Source: Amycolatopsis balhimycina FH 1894 (GTDB lineage: Bacteria > Actinomycetota > Actinomycetes > Mycobacteriales > Pseudonocardiaceae). Taken from it: a stretch of DNA of 64,000 bases. The stretch covers positions 2,275,975-2,339,974 of the forward strand of contig NZ_KB913037.1 in the NCBI RefSeq assembly GCF_000384295.1, given 5' to 3'. The notes beneath the pieces were generated by a model, which saw nothing but the letters and a program-made list of their open reading frames with translations, was not told the DNA's origin and did no database searches. Shown here one piece after another: positions 37,506 to 46,272 of this stretch. Position 1 is the stretch's first letter. Each line of letters opens with the position of its first letter. The translations under genes and the position numbers were made by a program.

Positions 37506-38992
37506 TGGTCGGCGTCCGGCTCGATCAGTAGAGCCGGCAGGCCTTCCGCCATGCGGGCTTGTTCGCAGACCAACGTCCGCGTCAGCGGCGTTCCACCGTG
37601 CACCGCCGCGAGCACCACGCTCTCGTCGCGGGCCAGCTCGGCCAGCGTCGCGAACACGGCCGGGAGGCCGGATTCGTCGTCCGGCGCGGCGACCAAGGCA
37701 CCCCGAGTACCGAAGCCGGTCGCCAGGGGCAGCGGCTCCCCCGTCCCCAGCACCGCTGAGCCGGAGATCCGGACTATCCGGCCACCGGTAGCCCAGCCGC
37801 GCCGCGAGAACGGTGTCTCCAGGGGCTCCGCGCCGTGCACATCGACCCAGCCGTGGTGGCCGGCGGCCACGAAACCCGGGTCCCGGCGGGCGAGCCGCGC
37901 ATCGGTGATGCTGCGGGACAGGAAGTGGTACGCGAACTGCCACGGCTCGAACTCGTCGTGGTAGCGGCCGAAGTGCTCCCACCAGGCCAGGCTCGGCCGG
38001 GCGGAGTCCTGGATGCGACGGACCGACGGCTGCGCGGCCGCTTCGTAGGCGGCCAGCGCGGCACCGAGGTCGCCGCCACGAGCGAGTGCATTCGCCAGCG
38101 CGACCGCGTCCTCCATCGCCATCTTCGTGCCGGAGCCGACCGAGAAGTGCGCAGTGTGCACGGCGTCGCCGAGGAAGGCGACCGGCCGCGGCACCAGGGT
38201 GTGCCAGCGGCTTGTGCGTCGGGTGCGGAAGTTGCCCCAGCGGGAGTTGTTGGTCAGCAACCGTTTCCCGTCGATCTGCTCGGCGAACAGCTTCTCCAGG
38301 TAGTCCTTGCTGACCGGGTCGCTCGGGCCGGGCGGCTGGGTGACGTCGAACTCGTCCAGCCCGGCACGGCGCCAGGACGCCTCGTCGGTCTCGACGATGA
38401 ACGTCGACGCCTCGTCGGAGATCGGGTAGCCGTGCACGGCGAACACCCCGTCCGGGCTGCGCTCGTGGACGAAGGTCAAGCCGTCGAACCGGTAGTCGGT
38501 GCCGAACCAGATGAACTTCGCCGTCGCCGTCTCCACCTCCACGCCCAGTGAGGCTTCGAGCTGCCCGCGGATCTTCGAGCCGGTGCCGTCCGCGGCGACC
38601 ACGAGGTCGTAGCCGGCGAGGTCGTCGAGGGTGACCTCGGTCGAAAACCGCAACTGGGCGCCGACGCCGCGGGCGCGGGCCTGCATCAGCGCCAGCAGCG
38701 TCCGCCGGGCGATGGCGGCCATGCCGTTGCCGCCGCAGCGGAGCCGCTCGCCCTTGAGCCGGACCTCGATGTCGTCCCAGTGCCTGCCGTGCTCGGCGAG
38801 GGCCTCGCGCAGGACCGGGTCGGCGTCGTGGATCCCGGCGAGGGTGCGGTCGGAGAACACGACGCCGAACCCGAAGGTGTCGTCGGCGCGGTTGCGTTCG
38901 AAGACCGTGACCTCGATCGACGGGTCGGCCCGGCGGAGCAGGGTGGCGAAGAACAGCCCGCCGGGGCCGCCTCCCGCGACGGCGACGCGCAT
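37445..38992 (-). CDS. sdgC: Salicylyl-CoA 5-hydroxylase-like FAD monooxygenase
   Basis: 515 residues. Flavin-binding AVAGGGPGGLFFATLLRR starts the protein, with FGFGVVFSDRTLAGI, VVAADGTGSKIR (DG motif) and VAFLGDAVHTAHFSVGSGTK (GD motif). The GFGVVFS and HFSVGSGTKMAMEDA segments are characteristic of salicylyl-CoA 5-hydroxylase and related CoA-thioester hydroxylases, rather than free-acid hydroxylases whose GD motif reads GDAAH. It would make gentisyl-CoA. Homologues of this group can be longer, with an added reductase domain; this one lacks it. ATG 38992 overlaps the previous stop by one base (TGATG). Confidence 0.88.
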   Translation of the reverse strand: MRVAVAGGGPGGLFFATLLRRADPSIEVTVFERNRADDTFGFGVVFSDRTLAGIHDADPVLREALAEHGRHWDDIEVRLKGERLRCGGNGMAAIARRTLLALMQARARGVGAQLRFSTEVTLDDLAGYDLVVAADGTGSKIRGQLEASLGVEVETATAKFIWFGTDYRFDGLTFVHERSPDGVFAVHGYPISDEASTFIVETDEASWRRAGLDEFDVTQPPGPSDPVSKDYLEKLFAEQIDGKRLLTNNSRWGNFRTRRTSRWHTLVPRPVAFLGDAVHTAHFSVGSGTKMAMEDAVALANALARGGDLGAALAAYEAAAQPSVRRIQDSARPSLAWWEHFGRYHDEFEPWQFAYHFLSRSITDARLARRDPGFVAAGHHGWVDVHGAEPLETPFSRRGWATGGRIVRISGSAVLGTGEPLPLATGFGTRGALVAAPDDESGLPAVFATLAELARDESVVLAAVHGGTPLTRTLVCEQARMAEGLPALLIEPDADQDRAVTAILSGRADLVGSPA

Positions 38993-39804
38993 CAGTCCTC
39001 CCGGACCACGACGTTGCGGAGCTCGCCGACGCCCTCGACCCGCGTGACGACGGTCGAGCCCGCCGCCAGGTACCGCGGCGGTTTGCGGGCGTGGCCCACT
39101 CCCCCGGGCGTCCCGGTGGCGATCAGGTCGCCCGGCACCAGCGTGATGATCTGCGAGATGTAGGCGATCAGCTCGGCCGGGCTGAAGACGAGATCGCTGG
39201 TGTCGGCCTTCTGGACGACGTCGCCGTCGACCTCGCACGAGATCTCGCCCGGAACCGTGTCGGTCACCAGCCACGGCCCGACCGGGGTGCTGCGCTCGAA
39301 CGTCTTGCCCTGCAGCCATTCCACCGTGCGGTTCTGGAAATCGCGGGCGGTGATGTCGTTGACGACGGTGTATCCGGCGATCGCGGCGGCCGCCTGCTCC
39401 GGGGTGGCGTGCCGGACCTGGGTGCCGATGACGACGCCGAGTTCGGCTTCCCAGTCCACCTTGGGCGAGCCCGCGGGCGCGACGATGGGGTCGGACGCGC
39501 CGACGAGCGCGCGGGCGAACTTGGCGAACAGCGTCGGGTACTCCGGGAGTTCCCGCCCCATCTCGAGGATGTGGGTGCGGTAGTTCAGCCCGACGCAGAA
39601 CACCTTCTCGGGCTTGGGGACCAGGGTCGCGTACTCCAAAGAGGACAACGGGTGCCGCGGGCCGTCGGCCGTGGCCGCGCGGTCGCGCCAGCCCGGGTCG
39701 GCGAGGAAGGTGCCGACGTCGGGTGCGCCCAGTTCGACGGCGTCGTGCTGGTCGACGCGGACCGCGGCCGTGCCCGCGGCCGTGCGGATGGTGGCGAGCT
39801 TCAT
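38992..39804 (-). CDS. Fumarylacetoacetate hydrolase family protein (likely fumarylpyruvate hydrolase)
   Basis: 270 residues. The FAH domain shows KVFCVGLNYRTHILEMGREL, the metal-binding E-x-E of DWEAELGVVIG and a later Asp in GYTVVNDITARDFQNR. The small FAH-type enzymes hydrolyse fumarylpyruvate, fumarylacetoacetate or decarboxylate similar diketo acids. Between gentisate dioxygenase (start/stop overlap ATGA) and salicylyl-CoA hydroxylase, fumarylpyruvate is the expected substrate, giving fumarate and pyruvate. The N-terminal 60 residues are an extension typical of the actinobacterial members. Confidence 0.9.
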   Translation of the reverse strand: MKLATIRTAAGTAAVRVDQHDAVELGAPDVGTFLADPGWRDRAATADGPRHPLSSLEYATLVPKPEKVFCVGLNYRTHILEMGRELPEYPTLFAKFARALVGASDPIVAPAGSPKVDWEAELGVVIGTQVRHATPEQAAAAIAGYTVVNDITARDFQNRTVEWLQGKTFERSTPVGPWLVTDTVPGEISCEVDGDVVQKADTSDLVFSPAELIAYISQIITLVPGDLIATGTPGGVGHARKPPRYLAAGSTVVTRVEGVGELRNVVVRED

Positions 39805-40895
39805 GCTTGAGCGTCCTCTCGGGAAGCGTCCTCTAAGGAAGTGCGGGTCAGGCCCAGTGCTTCGAACACGGGCTCGTCGGAGAAGCGGAAGGCGTCCAGG
39901 CCCGCGTCCGTGCGGATCGTCAGCGGCGCCCACGACGGGACCGCGAACACGTCACCGTCGGCGACGTCGTAGGTCTCGTCCCCGACGGAAACCGAGCCGG
40001 TGCCTTCGAAGACCTGCCAGACCGACGAGCCCGCCGTGCGGGTCGTTGCGGTATGCGCCCCCGGCCGCAGCCGGTGCATCTCGCAGCGGATGGTCGCCAG
40101 GCAGTCGCCCGCGGTGGCGGGGTTGGTGAAGCGCACGACGGCATGCCCGGGTTCGACGACGCCCGGCTGCCCCTCCTGCTCCAGTTCCAGCTGGGCGCGC
40201 AAGGCGGCGTCGGTGTGTTCCCAGCGGTACGCCTTGAGCGGGGACGCCGGTGTCGCGGGCGCGCCGACCGGCGTCAGGCCCGGGTGGCCCCAGAGGCGTT
40301 CGTTGCGGGAGGTCACCGGTGTCTCCCGGGTGCCCAGCTCATCCGGCCCGAACTCGAAGAACCCGCCGTCGAGCTGGCGCACCAGCGGGATGTCGAGACC
40401 GTCCAGCCACGCCATCGGGTGATCGGTGGTGTTGTGGTGCTCGTGGAAGTGCATGCCCGGGGTGAGCAGCAGGTCGCCGCGGCGCATCGCGACCGGGTCG
40501 CCCTCCACATTGGTCCAGACGCCCTCGCCATCGACGACGAACCGGAACGCCGTCTGCGTGTGCCGGTGCGCCGGGGCCTCTTCGCGCGGGCCCAGGTACT
40601 GGATCGCCGCCCACAACGTCGGGGTGGCGTACGGGGTTCCGGGCAGGCCGGGGTTGGCCAGCGCGATGGCGCGGCGCTCGCCGCCCCGGCCGACCGGGAC
40701 GAGCTCGCCCGCGCGCTCGGCGAGCGGGAGCAGGGTCGACCAGCGCCACAGCGCCGGAACCGCGGCCGGCCGCGGGGACGACGGCATCAGGTCGCCGATC
40801 TGCGTCCACAGTGGAGTCATGTGCGCCGCGGCGAAGCCGGCGTACAGCTCTTCGAGCTGTTCCTTCTCCTCCGGGGTGATCTCGGTCGAGGTCAT
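39801..40895 (-). CDS. sdgD: Gentisate 1,2-dioxygenase
   Basis: 364 residues, the usual length for the family. It is a bicupin: the N-terminal cupin has GPREEAPAHRHTQTAFRFVVDGEG with the His ligands for Fe(II), and MHFHEHHNTTDHPMAWLDG with another; the C-terminal cupin (WQVFEGTGSVSVGDETYDV) lacks the His set. PATPASPLKAYRWE is a conserved linker in gentisate dioxygenases. It opens gentisate to maleylpyruvate. It is the first gene of the operon, after a 108-base promoter gap with GAGGAGGAG just before ATG 40895. Confidence 0.93.
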   Translation of the reverse strand: MTSTEITPEEKEQLEELYAGFAAAHMTPLWTQIGDLMPSSPRPAAVPALWRWSTLLPLAERAGELVPVGRGGERRAIALANPGLPGTPYATPTLWAAIQYLGPREEAPAHRHTQTAFRFVVDGEGVWTNVEGDPVAMRRGDLLLTPGMHFHEHHNTTDHPMAWLDGLDIPLVRQLDGGFFEFGPDELGTRETPVTSRNERLWGHPGLTPVGAPATPASPLKAYRWEHTDAALRAQLELEQEGQPGVVEPGHAVVRFTNPATAGDCLATIRCEMHRLRPGAHTATTRTAGSSVWQVFEGTGSVSVGDETYDVADGDVFAVPSWAPLTIRTDAGLDAFRFSDEPVFEALGLTRTSLEDASREDAQA

Positions 40896-41003
40896 GCTGC
40901 TCGCTCCTCCTCGTCAACATTACAACAACTGTATGACGGTCGTCCGTATTTTGACACGTATTGTGCCGACATCGAAGCCCGGCTGAACGCCGTCCTTGCC
41001 GGG
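40896..41003 (-). promoter_or_regulatory. Promoter region of the salicylyl-CoA/gentisate operon
   Basis: The gap between PaaX-type regulator and gentisate dioxygenase is AT-richer than its surroundings. On the minus strand it reads ATACGG-ACGA-CCGTCAT, an almost perfect inverted repeat (about 40945-40962), then TTGTTGTAATGTTGAC and a strong ribosome site. The repeat is a reasonable operator candidate. Confidence 0.4.
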
Positions 41004-41822
41004 TCAGCTCACCGCGGACGCAGCCGCGGGCTCCAGCAGAGCGTCCACGCACGCCTCGGCCGGACCGCGCAGCAGGCTGTGCGCCTCGAGGAAAACCTCG
41101 TGGGCCGCGCGGCCGCGCCAGCCGGCCGGGAGCAGCTCGTACGGCAGATCCGGGTCGCGGAACGGGAACCGGCGGTAGTCGTGGATCAGCGTCATCCGCT
41201 CGACGAGCGACTCCGCTCCCCGCAGGTCTCCGTCGCGGTAGCGCGGCAGCCGCGGCCGGTACGCCTCCAAGAAATCGACGTACGCCCGGTCGAGTTCCGG
41301 CAGATCCCACGCCCGCGCGGCGATGTCGCGGTCGGCGTCGGCCCCCTCCGAACGGGACTGCAGCAGGTCGAGCTTCACCGACGGCTCGTCGTCGAACGCG
41401 GCCCGGACCTGGCCGCCGCGGGCGTGCGGGCTCACCCACACGGCAGGCGCCAGCGGCCCGAACCCCAGCCAGGCCAGCTTCTTGCGCAGCTGTTCACGCA
41501 CCGCCCGGTCGGACTCCGGGACCTGGTAGATCACCGTGTGCCAGATCCCGTCCCAGGGTGCGGTGGCGCGGCCGAAGATGCGCTCCCGCCCTTCGTCGAG
41601 CATCTCCCACGCCATGTCGGTGAGCGAGTACACCGTCTCCCGCCCCTGCCGCTCCGCCGCGAGCCAGCCTTCCTTGCGCAGCCGGGCGACGGCGACGCGC
41701 GTGGTCGGCTCCGGGACGTCGAAGCACCCGAGCAGGGCGACCAGCGCGCGCAGGCGCACCGCACCGCCGCGGTAGCGCAGGTAGTCGCCGAACAGGTCGA
41801 ACACCAACGACCGTGCCCGCAT
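41004..41822 (-). CDS. PaaX-family transcriptional regulator
   Basis: 272 residues from ATG 41822, chosen because GGGAGG lies five bases before it; the ATG at 41843 has no such site. The N-terminal winged helix (DYLRYRGGAVRLRALVALLG and PTTRVAVARLRKEGWLAAERQGRETVYSL) and the C-terminal PaaX domain (HDYRRFPFRDPDLPYELLPAGW) are both clear. PaaX proteins repress aromatic-acid genes and are released by the aryl-CoA intermediate. Salicylyl-CoA or gentisyl-CoA is the natural candidate effector here, since the operon downstream makes them. Confidence 0.92.
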   Translation of the reverse strand: MRARSLVFDLFGDYLRYRGGAVRLRALVALLGCFDVPEPTTRVAVARLRKEGWLAAERQGRETVYSLTDMAWEMLDEGRERIFGRATAPWDGIWHTVIYQVPESDRAVREQLRKKLAWLGFGPLAPAVWVSPHARGGQVRAAFDDEPSVKLDLLQSRSEGADADRDIAARAWDLPELDRAYVDFLEAYRPRLPRYRDGDLRGAESLVERMTLIHDYRRFPFRDPDLPYELLPAGWRGRAAHEVFLEAHSLLRGPAEACVDALLEPAAASAVS

Positions 41823-41882
41823 CCGTGCCTCCCGCCCAAACATGTATCACTGATCTGACGCTCGTGGGAATTTAGCATCACT

Positions 41883-43001
41883 TCAGACGGTCAGCACGAT
41901 CTTCCCGACGTGCTTGGCCTCGGCCTGGGCTTCGTGAGCTGCGGCGATCTGGTCGAAGGGGAACGTCTTCGCGACCGGCATCGAGATCTTGCCCCGCACC
42001 GCGAGGTCGAGGACCTGCCGCTGGTCCCCGCGGCTGTAACCCCGCGATCCCAGAATGGACAGGTGCTTGGTGAAGACGAGACCGAGGGGAAGCGCGGTCG
42101 TGTCGGTCAGCACGTCGGCCGCGGGGGTCGCCGCGAGCACGATCCGGCCGCCGAGGTCGGTGGCGCGGATGGCGAACCGGACGAGCTCCTCCGAGCCGTA
42201 GGCGTCGAGCACGACATCGGCTCCGATGCGGCCACCGCAGAACGCGCGGATCCGCTCGACCGCGTCCGGATTGCGATGGTCGAGCACGATGTCGGCCCCC
42301 GCCGCCCGGATTTCGTCGTGCTTGTCCGCGGAGCGGGTCAGCCCGATCACGAGATTCGCCCCGGCGAGGCGCGCGAGCTGCATCGCGGCGACGCCCACGG
42401 AGCTCGCCGCGGCCGTCACCACGACGACGTCGCCGACGCCGGTCCGGGCCAGTTTCACCATGTGCTGCGCGGTGGCGTAGGCCCAGAGGATCGGGGCCAG
42501 CTCCGTGAAGGCCGGCCCGTCCGCGGGGACCACCAGGACGTCGCCGGACTGCGCGGTCACGTACTCGGCGTTGCACCCGAAACGGGTGTGACCGGGTAAC
42601 TCGACTCCGATGCAGAGCCCTCCGTCACCGCGGTCGCAATACACGCACCGCCCGCACGCCGGAGCGGCCAGGAGCACCACCCGCTCGCCGACAGCCCGGT
42701 CCGACACACCTTCGCCGAGCGCCACGATCTCACCCGCACCCTCACGGCCCAGCTGGAACGGGAGCGAGGGAGCGGGCCGCCCGGGCACCTGGGGAGCGTG
42801 ACCGGACCGCCACCGGATGTCCCAGCCGTTGACCGCCATCGCCCGCATCCGGATCAGAATCTCCCCCGGACCCGGCGACGGTGTGGGGACCTCCTCGTAC
42901 CGAAGCACCTCCGGACCGCCGTACTCGTACAACCGTACGGCGTGCATCGTCGCGGGAATCGCTGCCGGCGCCTCGATCACGGTCGCCGGGGATGTCGTCA
43001 T
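41883..43001 (-). CDS. Medium-chain dehydrogenase/quinone-type oxidoreductase with structural zinc only
   Basis: 372 residues from ATG 43001 with AGGAGCAGAG upstream. The structural zinc loop is present (APACGRCVYCDRGDGGLC), but both catalytic zinc motifs are replaced (MAVNGWDIRW, LGREGAGE), so zinc-dependent alcohol oxidation is unlikely. The nucleotide motif is VVTAAASSVGVAAMQLARLAG. It is probably an NADPH-dependent reductase of enones or quinones. It is 60 bases upstream of the PaaX gene on the same strand and could be part of the same regulon. Confidence 0.9.
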   Translation of the reverse strand: MTTSPATVIEAPAAIPATMHAVRLYEYGGPEVLRYEEVPTPSPGPGEILIRMRAMAVNGWDIRWRSGHAPQVPGRPAPSLPFQLGREGAGEIVALGEGVSDRAVGERVVLLAAPACGRCVYCDRGDGGLCIGVELPGHTRFGCNAEYVTAQSGDVLVVPADGPAFTELAPILWAYATAQHMVKLARTGVGDVVVVTAAASSVGVAAMQLARLAGANLVIGLTRSADKHDEIRAAGADIVLDHRNPDAVERIRAFCGGRIGADVVLDAYGSEELVRFAIRATDLGGRIVLAATPAADVLTDTTALPLGLVFTKHLSILGSRGYSRGDQRQVLDLAVRGKISMPVAKTFPFDQIAAAHEAQAEAKHVGKIVLTV

Positions 43002-43106
43002 CTCTGCTCCTCGATAGCTTCGCCGGCGATCTCACCATTCGCGACGGCGCGCCGCCCACGTTAGGGCGCGATCAACGGCCCCCGCCAATATTCTGCGAGA
43101 AGTGGC

Positions 43107-43129
43107 TATCCGGCTGCCAGATCCGGATA
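43107..43129 (-). terminator. Hairpin after the LuxR gene
   Basis: TATCCGG - N9 - CCGGATA is a perfect 7-bp inverted repeat, extendable with one mismatch, eight bases past the LuxR stop at 43137. Confidence 0.5.
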
Positions 43130-43136
43130 ACCGGCG

Positions 43137-44411
43137 TTACGTGCGAAGTGCGGTCGCGCCCCACTCGTGCGCCAAAGCGGCCGCCTCGCCGCGAGAGCCG
43201 ACGCCGAGCTTGTCGAGGATGTTCGCCACGTGGAACTTCACGGTGGATTCGCTGATGTGCAATTCGCGGGCGATGTCCCGGTTGCGCCGGCCGAGCGCCA
43301 GCTGACCGAGTACCTCCAGCTCCCGCGCGCCCAGCACCGTCAGCGGGTCCTCGCGCGGGGTGTCCGGCGGTCCGAGCGGGACGCCGACCGTCACCGCCGT
43401 ACCCCAGCCCGGCACCGAGTCCACCTCCAGCCGTCCGCCCAGAGGGCCCAGTCGTTCCCCGACCCGGCGCGCGTCGAGAGCACCTCGGGACAGCGCGCCG
43501 GGGCCGTCGTCCCGCACGGTGGCGCGCAGTTCGGCCGCATCGATCTTCCAGCCGACATGGATCCGCCGCACCTGCCGCTGGTCGTCCAGCATCGTGTGCA
43601 CGACGGCCCGGACCACCGCGCGGGCCGTGGCGGCGACGTCGGCGGGCAGTACCCGGTCCACGCCTTCCTCCGCGCCGGGCGTACCCAGTTCGAGCTGCAC
43701 GCCGCGGGGGCGCAGGACGCGGCTCAGCGACTTGGCCAGCCGGTCGAACGCCTCGCCGACCCGCTCCTCGGCCATCGCATGGTCCAGTTCAGCCCGGGAA
43801 CGCAGCGCGTCCAGCGCGGTGACGGCGAGGTCGACGGCGCGGGTCCGGGCGTCCCCGTCGTCCAGCGAACGGTCCCGCAGGACGCCGAGCAGGGCGGTCA
43901 GCGCGGCCCCGTGCGCGTCGCCGAGGTCGGAGATGGCCAGTGCGCGGGCCGCCGCGGCCGCCCGTGACAAGGCCAGCCATTCGGGCACGGCCTCGTTCCG
44001 CAGGCCCTCCCGATGGGCGGTCACCATGTCCCACAGCGCCAGGGCGGCCACCTGGTGCTCCTCCGGCACCGGGGTGTCCTCGGTCAGTACGAGGACCAGC
44101 AGCGCACCCTGCTCGGCGGCGTCGCTGGCCAGGGCCAGCACCGGCACCTCGACGCCCGCCATAGTGGCCCGGCCCTGCCAGGTGCCTCGTGCGGGCATCA
44201 GCGGCCGGATCGCGGCGAGGTCGGCGGTCGTGACGGACGACCCCGGCGCGCCGGGCGACACGCCGTGGGTCTTGAACGGCGCGAAGGGACAGTTGGCGGC
44301 CAGCTGGGAAAGCGTCCGGTGGGGAATCGCCTCGGCGAACGAGGCGGACAGCAGCGCCTGGGTCTCGCTCAGCGGCGCCCGGATCACCTCGACAGCCGAC
44401 ATCAGGTCCAT
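43137..44411 (-). CDS. LuxR-type regulator with GAF-like and kinase-like ATPase domains
   Basis: 424 residues. The N-terminal about 170 residues look like a GAF-type sensor ([21 protein letters not shown]). The middle holds a helical segment and a histidine-kinase-like ATPase with [10 protein letters not shown] (G1) and [20 protein letters not shown] (G2), but no clear phosphoacceptor His box. The C-terminus is a LuxR helix-turn-helix: [20 protein letters not shown] and [20 protein letters not shown]. It therefore joins sensor, ATPase and DNA-binding parts in one chain. It is divergent from an oxidoreductase gene it may control. Confidence 0.88.
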   Translation of the reverse strand: MDLMSAVEVIRAPLSETQALLSASFAEAIPHRTLSQLAANCPFAPFKTHGVSPGAPGSSVTTADLAAIRPLMPARGTWQGRATMAGVEVPVLALASDAAEQGALLVLVLTEDTPVPEEHQVAALALWDMVTAHREGLRNEAVPEWLALSRAAAAARALAISDLGDAHGAALTALLGVLRDRSLDDGDARTRAVDLAVTALDALRSRAELDHAMAEERVGEAFDRLAKSLSRVLRPRGVQLELGTPGAEEGVDRVLPADVAATARAVVRAVVHTMLDDQRQVRRIHVGWKIDAAELRATVRDDGPGALSRGALDARRVGERLGPLGGRLEVDSVPGWGTAVTVGVPLGPPDTPREDPLTVLGARELEVLGQLALGRRNRDIARELHISESTVKFHVANILDKLGVGSRGEAAALAHEWGATALRT

Positions 44412-44455
44412 GGGGTCGAGCGTAGACGGCGCGGCGCACGGTCCGCCTGTTCTTC

Positions 44456-44475
44456 CGGCCAGGTCGAACTGGCCG
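44456..44475. promoter_or_regulatory. Inverted repeat in LuxR/oxidoreductase gap
   Basis: CGGCCAG - GTCGAA - CTGGCCG is a perfect 7-bp inverted repeat between the divergent genes, 69 bases from the oxidoreductase ATG. It may be a LuxR site, though GC-rich repeats also arise by chance here. Confidence 0.35.
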
Positions 44476-44543
44476 AACGGATGGCCAGGGTGGAGCCGGT
44501 CGGTGTCCAAACTGGAGTCATCACCGGATCGAGGGAGTGCGAA

Positions 44544-45446
44544 ATGAAGGCAATCGTTTACGGGGAGTACGGCGGCCCGGAGGTCCTACGGCTGGAGGAC
44601 ATCGAGGAGCCGCACGCCGGGCCCGGTCAGGTGCGGCTGAAGGTCGTGGCCGCCGGCGTCAACCCGGTGGACTACAAGATCCGCCGGGGCTGGATGCCGG
44701 ACATGGCGCCCGCGTCCCTGCCGGCGATCCCCGGCGTGGAAGCGGCCGGCGTGGTCGACGAGGTCGGGCCGGGCGTCACCGGCGTCGAGGTGGGCGACGA
44801 GGTACTGGCCCCGACCGTGACCGGCTCCTACGCCGAGTACGCACTGGCCGACGACTTCGCCCGCAAGCCGGCCGGCCTCGGCTGGGAGACCGCCGCCGCG
44901 CTGCCGGTGGCCCTGGAGACCGCGGACCGCGTGCTCGACACCCTCATGGCGGCAGACGGGGAGACACTGCTGGTCCACGGCGCGGCCGGCCCGGTCGGCG
45001 CGTTCGGCGTCCAGCTCGCGGTGGCCCGCGGCGTCACCGTCCTCGGCACCGCGTCGCCGCGCAACCACGACTACCTGCGCTCGCTCGGCGCGTACCCGGT
45101 CACCTACGGCGACGGCCTCGCCGACCGGGTCCGGGCCCTCGCACCGCACGGCATCGACGCGGTCTTCGACGCCGCCGGGCAGGACGCCCTCGACGTGTCG
45201 ATCGAGCTGCGCGGCAGCACCGACCGGATCGTGACGATCACCGACCTGCGCGCCTTCGACCTGGGCATCGTGTTCTCCGGCGAAAGCCGGCGGTTCGGAG
45301 CGCAGCTCGCCGAGTACGCCCAGCTCGTCGCGGACGACGCGCTCAGCGTCCGCATCGCCGCGACCTTCGCACTGGCCGACGCCGCCCTGGCCCACGAGCT
45401 GAGCGAAACCGTCCACGCGGGCGGGAAAGTGGTCCTCATCCCGTAG
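44544..45446 (+). CDS. NADP-dependent quinone-type oxidoreductase (zinc-free MDR)
   Basis: 300 residues from ATG 44544 with GAGGGAG upstream. No zinc ligands. [19 protein letters not shown] and the nucleotide motif [17 protein letters not shown] are typical of quinone oxidoreductases. It resembles the enzyme at 9911-10852. A small monooxygenase-like gene follows after 56 bases; the two may act together on a quinone, for example oxidation by the small protein and reduction by this one. Confidence 0.9.
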   Translation: MKAIVYGEYGGPEVLRLEDIEEPHAGPGQVRLKVVAAGVNPVDYKIRRGWMPDMAPASLPAIPGVEAAGVVDEVGPGVTGVEVGDEVLAPTVTGSYAEYALADDFARKPAGLGWETAAALPVALETADRVLDTLMAADGETLLVHGAAGPVGAFGVQLAVARGVTVLGTASPRNHDYLRSLGAYPVTYGDGLADRVRALAPHGIDAVFDAAGQDALDVSIELRGSTDRIVTITDLRAFDLGIVFSGESRRFGAQLAEYAQLVADDALSVRIAATFALADAALAHELSETVHAGGKVVLIP

Positions 45447-45502
45447 CAAACGGGGCCGGCCGCCGCCGCACCACAACGTCCCCGCATACCGATGGAGGAA
45501 CC

Positions 45503-45874
45503 ATGCTCACCCTCAAGAACCTCGACGACTCCACCCCGTTCGTCGGCCAGCACGACGTGCAGACCGGATCGGTCACCATCATCAACACGTTCGTCGCACC
45601 CGAAGGCAAGACCGACGAAGTCCTGGCCGCATGGGCGGCCGACGCTCAGTACATGAAGGACACGGGGAACCTCCTCGCGGTGCAGCTGTACCACGGCATC
45701 GGCGGCAGCCGGCTGTTCACGAACGTTGCGGTCTGGAAGTCCCCCGCAGCCCTGCGGGCCGCGTTCACCACGCCGGAATTCGCCAAGCACACCGAGCAGT
45801 ACCCGGACGGCACCCTCGCCTACCCGCACCTGTACCGAAAGGTCGCCGTCGAGGGCATCTGCGAAGGCGAATGA
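45503..45874 (+). CDS. Antibiotic biosynthesis monooxygenase (ABM) domain protein
   Basis: 123 residues from ATG 45503 with TGGAGGAA upstream. The ferredoxin-like ABM fold is seen in VTIINTFVAPEGKTDEVLAAW and LYHGIGGSRLFTNVAVWKSPAALRAAF. Cofactor-free members oxidise phenols to quinones or degrade haem; many are of unknown role. It follows the oxidoreductase and ends at a gene-free stretch with a strong hairpin. Confidence 0.87.
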   Translation: MLTLKNLDDSTPFVGQHDVQTGSVTIINTFVAPEGKTDEVLAAWAADAQYMKDTGNLLAVQLYHGIGGSRLFTNVAVWKSPAALRAAFTTPEFAKHTEQYPDGTLAYPHLYRKVAVEGICEGE

Positions 45875-46272
45875 CGGTTACCATCCGGTTCTGAGCCTGG
45901 TCGGCTCACACTCCGCACATCGGGGCGGGGTCGGCCGCGCCGCATACGCAGGTCGTAGCCGACGGTCTTGGAGCGCCGGGCGCGGAGCCTGCGGCGGATC
46001 GGCTCGCACCGCGGCGCGGCCCAGCCGTGGGCAAGCAATGTGACCACTCAAGCCAACGTGGCTGCCGCCAGGCCGGGTGGCCGTCCTGCCAGCCCCATTT
46101 TGCCCCGGAGAGAACGGCCCTCCCACACGCCGGCGTCGGCGTGTGGTGCGCCCTATGTCGTACTGCCTTGCGGCTTAACCGGGGTACGAAGGTCGGTTGC
46201 GCGGGCCGGTGCCGGTCGATCACTCGTGTCCGTCTCCAGCGACTACTTCCGCACCAAGTGAAATAGCGGAGA
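45875..46272. other. 398-base gap between convergent genes
   Basis: No coding frame with a recognisable domain is visible on either strand. It contains the strong hairpin at 46123-46146. The start of this gap marks the left edge of a short region with unusual content (unknown membrane protein, broken AbiEii gene). Confidence 0.5.
46123..46146. terminator. Strong hairpin in the convergent gap
   Basis: CCACACGCCG - GCGT - CGGCGTGTGG is a perfect 10-bp stem with a 4-base loop. It lies 127 bases before the end of the membrane-protein gene, so it can stop transcription coming from the right and from the left. Confidence 0.55.
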
